This document shows positions 60,401 to 64,000 of a stretch of 64,000 nt of DNA, in pieces. The first letter of the stretch is position 1; each line of letters starts with the position of its first letter. The position numbers were made by a program, and so were the translations under genes. The notes beneath the pieces were generated by a model. That model was given only the letters and a program-made list of their open reading frames with translations. It did not search any database and was not told the DNA's origin. The stretch is from Baylisascaris procyonis (taxonomy: Eukaryota; Nematoda; Chromadorea; Rhabditida; Ascarididae): the NCBI GenBank assembly GCA_037389465.1, contig JAZARR010000266.1:3100001-3164000 (forward strand), in the 5' to 3' direction.

Positions 60401-61580
60401 ACTTAGTTGTAAAAATATGCTGAATAAGTTTCAATTTATGCTGATTGCCGGAAGAAATCGTTTAGCAATCTATAATAGAGGATATAAGTGTCAACAACGA
60501 AAAGAGTGAATAAAAATGCAGATGGCAGTTGATGCACATCGTTGCAATCAATAGAACCCTAAAGTAAGCAGTAAGCATCATGTAAGCTGCGCACTAGATG
60601 CGAGTGAATGGAATTTACGATGCCTAAGCAATATGTGTGCACTGTGAATTTTCATCAAAGTTCACAATGCATACCGCAATTAATCAATTTAATTATTACT
60701 TGCCAGTAAAGTATTATTTAAAATTACCTCTGCACAAGTTTTTATAATCACTCCGCCATTAACTCATGCAATTATTAATTCAATCAAAGATTATAACTGC
60801 AATTTCACCTTTATCTATGAATAAACTAGTAAGCATAAACTTGTAAGCAACATCATTTTTACGTCTAAAAGAAATCTATTTGGCGATTTCTTTATCAGCC
60901 CAATCAATGAACATGAAAATGCGACTGAATTTGAAACTTTGCTAGTCATATTTCCTTTAATTAGCATACCTATTGGTAAAGTTTCAAGCTAGAGGCAATA
61001 CAAGTTGAATGGGAATTTATACAAAAATTTCAAATTCATAATCAATCTCTATAAATAAAGTTTTTATGCGCCTTAAGACATCCTACATAATTCTCAACAA
61101 AACTGGTTTATTAATGGGTATTATAAGTTGCAAAATTAGATTCCGTATGATATTAACTGCACGGAGACAAATGAAACGAATAAAAATGTTGCTCCTTTTT
61201 ACAGCTCAACTGGTACAACTTTCCACATTTACCAACTGTCTTCCATCTCCACCAATTGTACAATAATACGTGAATTTTCTTATATAAGTGGAAGGCCCAG
61301 CAAATAATTCATATATGAGAAGAAACAAGACAAAGCTCGTAGACGGATGATAGACCCTATAGAACAGAGCTTCCCTGAATAATGACGGTGGTACCAACAT
61401 TCTCTCCATAGAACGGCACTTCTAAACAATCATTACTCATCGGTTTGTTAAAAAAAAAAATGGAAGAAAAGATGTCTCTCAAAAAATATAGATACCCATC
61501 GAAAAAAAGCAAACTGCTTACAGTATACAAAGAAATTCGAACTTTATTCCTTTTTTTTGTCTTCAAATATGTTTAAAGGC

Positions 61581-61752
61581 ATAAGCATGTACCAACCGAC
61601 CTGCAAGGAGTAGAAGCCGACCTAAAGACCGCAGGAGCCAAGTGTACCAGAGAGGCATTGGGTCAGAGCAGGTGGAAGCGATATGAAGAGACATTTATTC
61701 GTAACGAATGCTGTGTTCATTGAAATAAATAAATAAATAAATAAGCATGTAC
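61581..61752 (+). mobile_element. 5'-truncated RTE-like LINE tail with 12-bp target duplication
   Basis: The insert at 61593-61740 is flanked by perfect copies of ATAAGCATGTAC (61581-61592 and 61741-61752). It ends in an (AAAT)n tail. The frame before the tail reads EADLKTAGAKCTREALGQSR, then WKR, then a stop after about 20 more residues. This resembles the reverse-transcriptase C-terminus of RTE-type non-LTR retrotransposons. Only the last 148 bp were inserted. The intact target duplication suggests a fairly recent event. Confidence 0.75.
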
Positions 61753-64000
61753 ATGAGGAGGTTGTAAACAGCATATGGGATTTGGATGAAAGATTATAAA
61801 TTGCATAGATGTTGTTTGCATGAGAAGAAATAAGAAAAGAACAATAACTCAAGAGTGCGTGTTAAACTCTTTTGGAGCAAGAACTCAAAGAGCAATGTGA
61901 ACGATAAGATGACGACAATCTTCACAGAGGTAAAGGGAAAAGGAGGGGAGGAGGGAGGGGGAGGTTGGAGGGGACGGAAGATCTTCATCCCCTTTGTCAG
62001 CGTATTTGATAAAAGTGCATATCACCTACAAAAATAAGAATCTTTTCATCTTGCCTCGTTCTGTTTTATGCTCAATATAATAACGGCCGTTGATTTCTTT
62101 CTTATTAATTTGCACTCCGCATATGATCTGCTAAATGCAGTAAAACAAGAAGCGGAACATCAGTGATGTTTCTTCACATCTACAATCAACTCCATTATCT
62201 CTATGATATCATAAAATATAGGCGTTCATTAGTACTTATCAAGCATTCAACTCTAATTCAAAATGACATTTCAAAGCCGACGAAACTCATAAAGAGATGC
62301 CCTCTTATTCTAATCATCGCAAATTCATACCCTCTCTTCTCTACACAATTGCTAATGCATTAATACCTTAGCACTCAAATCCTCTTCCGTGTGAGGCTTT
62401 CGACGATTTGGGAACTTTCGGTGTGACATAATCCAGTTGTTGAATTGGGGTTTCTCTTTTATAGCTTTGTTTCAAATCATTTCAATGTTGTAGTGCTGAA
62501 TTTTCTGTTCCTTTCGAAGGATTATCGCACAAACTGTACTTGCTCTATGATATATAGTTAGTTGGAATACACGGATCGTTATCGGGTATTTCATTAATCC
62601 TTCACTAGAATTCTGCATCTTTCATAATACAGCATGTGATAAAACTGATGTAGAATTGCATATCCATCAATCGAATAGCTATATAAGCGAACCAAAGAAG
62701 CGCAAATATCAAAAAATATCGTCAAAAGTATTAAAATATGAAACTTTACACCATCTTATCGATGTAAATATAACATAGCTTTTGGCTAATAAAATTTTGC
62801 ATGACCATAAAAACGCGTTTATTTTTGTTCCATTTTTGTATTTTTTGGACATTTTTACGTTCCAATTTATCCAGTTCACCTACTTATTCTCTTTTAATCA
62901 CTTAATCTGCAATCTTTGAAAAAATTTTTGAACGAAAGTATCTTAAAGGCAATTAATATGAAACGAGGACCTACAGAGGAACTACACAATGCAAGCAAAA
63001 AGTACTCATAGTGTACGTGTCTGTTTGTCTATGTAAACAGGCATCTAGATAACATACATTTCTCTTTCCTTAGCATAACACTCAATGAGGTAGTTGAGTT
63101 AGTTTTCAGTCTTAATCGTACAATACTCTTCATAAGAAACTTCAGTCTTTTGTCACAAAAATGTCTGATAACTAAATAAAGCAATCAACTAAAAACAACA
63201 CCGCTTGAGAAGAGGATATTGAGGCATTTCGTATGCTCTAGTCAACTGAACTTTACAACATGTTAAAACCTTGCATATACACTACGGCCTGCTAGAGAGA
63301 AATCAATGAATCCTGAGTGACAACCCTCAACGGGCAATAAAGAAAAACACAAGCAATGGGATGTATTCCTAATGCTGAGAATCTGATTGAAAAAGTAAAA
63401 AATTTTTGCTAATTTCCGAGTGATTCCCTCATGAAAGTGTTTAGGTGGAACATATTCGAGCAATCGAACAACGAACGTTAATAGAAAAATGCATCGACAC
63501 AAACGGATCGACAAACGTTTCATAGACAATGGCAATAGTGGGGGACAAACTGACGGAGAAAACGGCTAAATAGTAGAGCGAAATTCGTACGAATGACGGA
63601 TGAGCTCACGCATTAATTATTTCATCCGATTCCAAACTAAACAAATAAACGCCATTTCTTCTTGTGTCAGATCGTTGCACTGCACAAGTCGTGCAATGCA
63701 ATTCGAACGTTGTGTACGTCAAAGAGGTAATACATGTGGATTGATTTGCATTGTAAAAGTGACCTTTGTATATGTGAAGATGAGTGATAAAAAGAAAAAG
63801 AGATGCAACAAATACTGAACATAATTTTTATGAGTACATTCAACAGCGATGATAGAGAAACAATTTTTGAAGGTCATTATGCAAAAAAAATAGTCAACTT
63901 GCGAAGAGAAAGAAGATAGACGAGTATACGCGCTAAAAGAACAAAATGGAATCCAAATCACAAAAAAAAAACAGAGAGAAAAAATTTGAAGTTTTACTGT
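61753..64000. other. Intergenic or intronic region, no gene seen
   Basis: AT-rich with short ORFs only. The plus-strand G-rich stretch 61934-61979 (repeated GGAGGGG-type words) has G-quadruplex potential. Nothing else stands out. Confidence 0.5.

Larger units (their letters stand above)
46139..61580. other. Long region without a confidently supported gene
   Basis: Fifteen kilobases with only short ORFs. A possible exon at 54251-54496 and several repeats are listed separately. Two stretches have distinctly higher GC than their surroundings: about 53040-53330, with GAGAGAGAG on the plus strand, and about 55545-55760. I cannot assign either. Long introns of an unrecognised gene are possible. 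Confidence 0.5.

Overview
The window is nuclear DNA from an animal, most likely a nematode. It is AT-rich and intron-rich. Introns end in short TTTCAG-like acceptors with almost no branch-site or polypyrimidine structure. Apparent outron acceptors lie just upstream of both start codons, G-homopolymers occur, and a short RTE-type LINE tail is present. No bacterial operon, origin or CRISPR is present. The exact species cannot be told from sequence alone.

Bases 1 to about 13,010 are one tandem array, already in progress at the left edge of the window. Its monomer is about 193 bp: a 71-73 nt tRNA-Phe(GAA) gene or gene relic plus a spacer of about 120 bp. I count 68 head-to-tail copies. A minority fold as good cloverleaves; many carry stem mismatches, and one subfamily lacks 2 nt of the T arm. 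The array has higher-order structure: bases 1-3245 recur at 4816-8060 (shift 4815, 25 monomers), and 286-1706 recur at 3366-4785 (shift 3080, 16 monomers). The last three copies decay progressively, which marks the true right edge.

Bases 13,010-16,930 hold no gene I can support, only a 32-bp tandem duplication and an (AT)n microsatellite. A plus-strand gene runs from 16,951 to 24,466 in about ten exons. It encodes a signal peptide, paired cysteines, three fibronectin type III (FN3) domains resembling those of anosmin-1 (KAL-1), one transmembrane helix and a short tail. From 24,467 to 33,005 is intergenic DNA between two convergent genes. A minus-strand gene from 45,559 down to 33,006 in 15 exons encodes a complete quiescin sulfhydryl oxidase (QSOX): signal peptide, thioredoxin domain with CGAC, a second thioredoxin fold, helical region, Erv/ALR domain with CEVC and CASC, and a C-terminal transmembrane helix. 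All its exon phases join.

Bases 45,620-64,000 contain no gene I can identify with confidence. They hold a second (AT)n tract, G-rich tracts, a 41-bp minisatellite, a 25-bp-arm hairpin, tRNA-derived debris and a 148-bp LINE tail with a perfect 12-bp target duplication.

The two protein genes both act in the secretory pathway or at the cell surface, but nothing shows they are co-regulated. The most unusual object is the tRNA-Phe array with satellite-like higher-order repeats.
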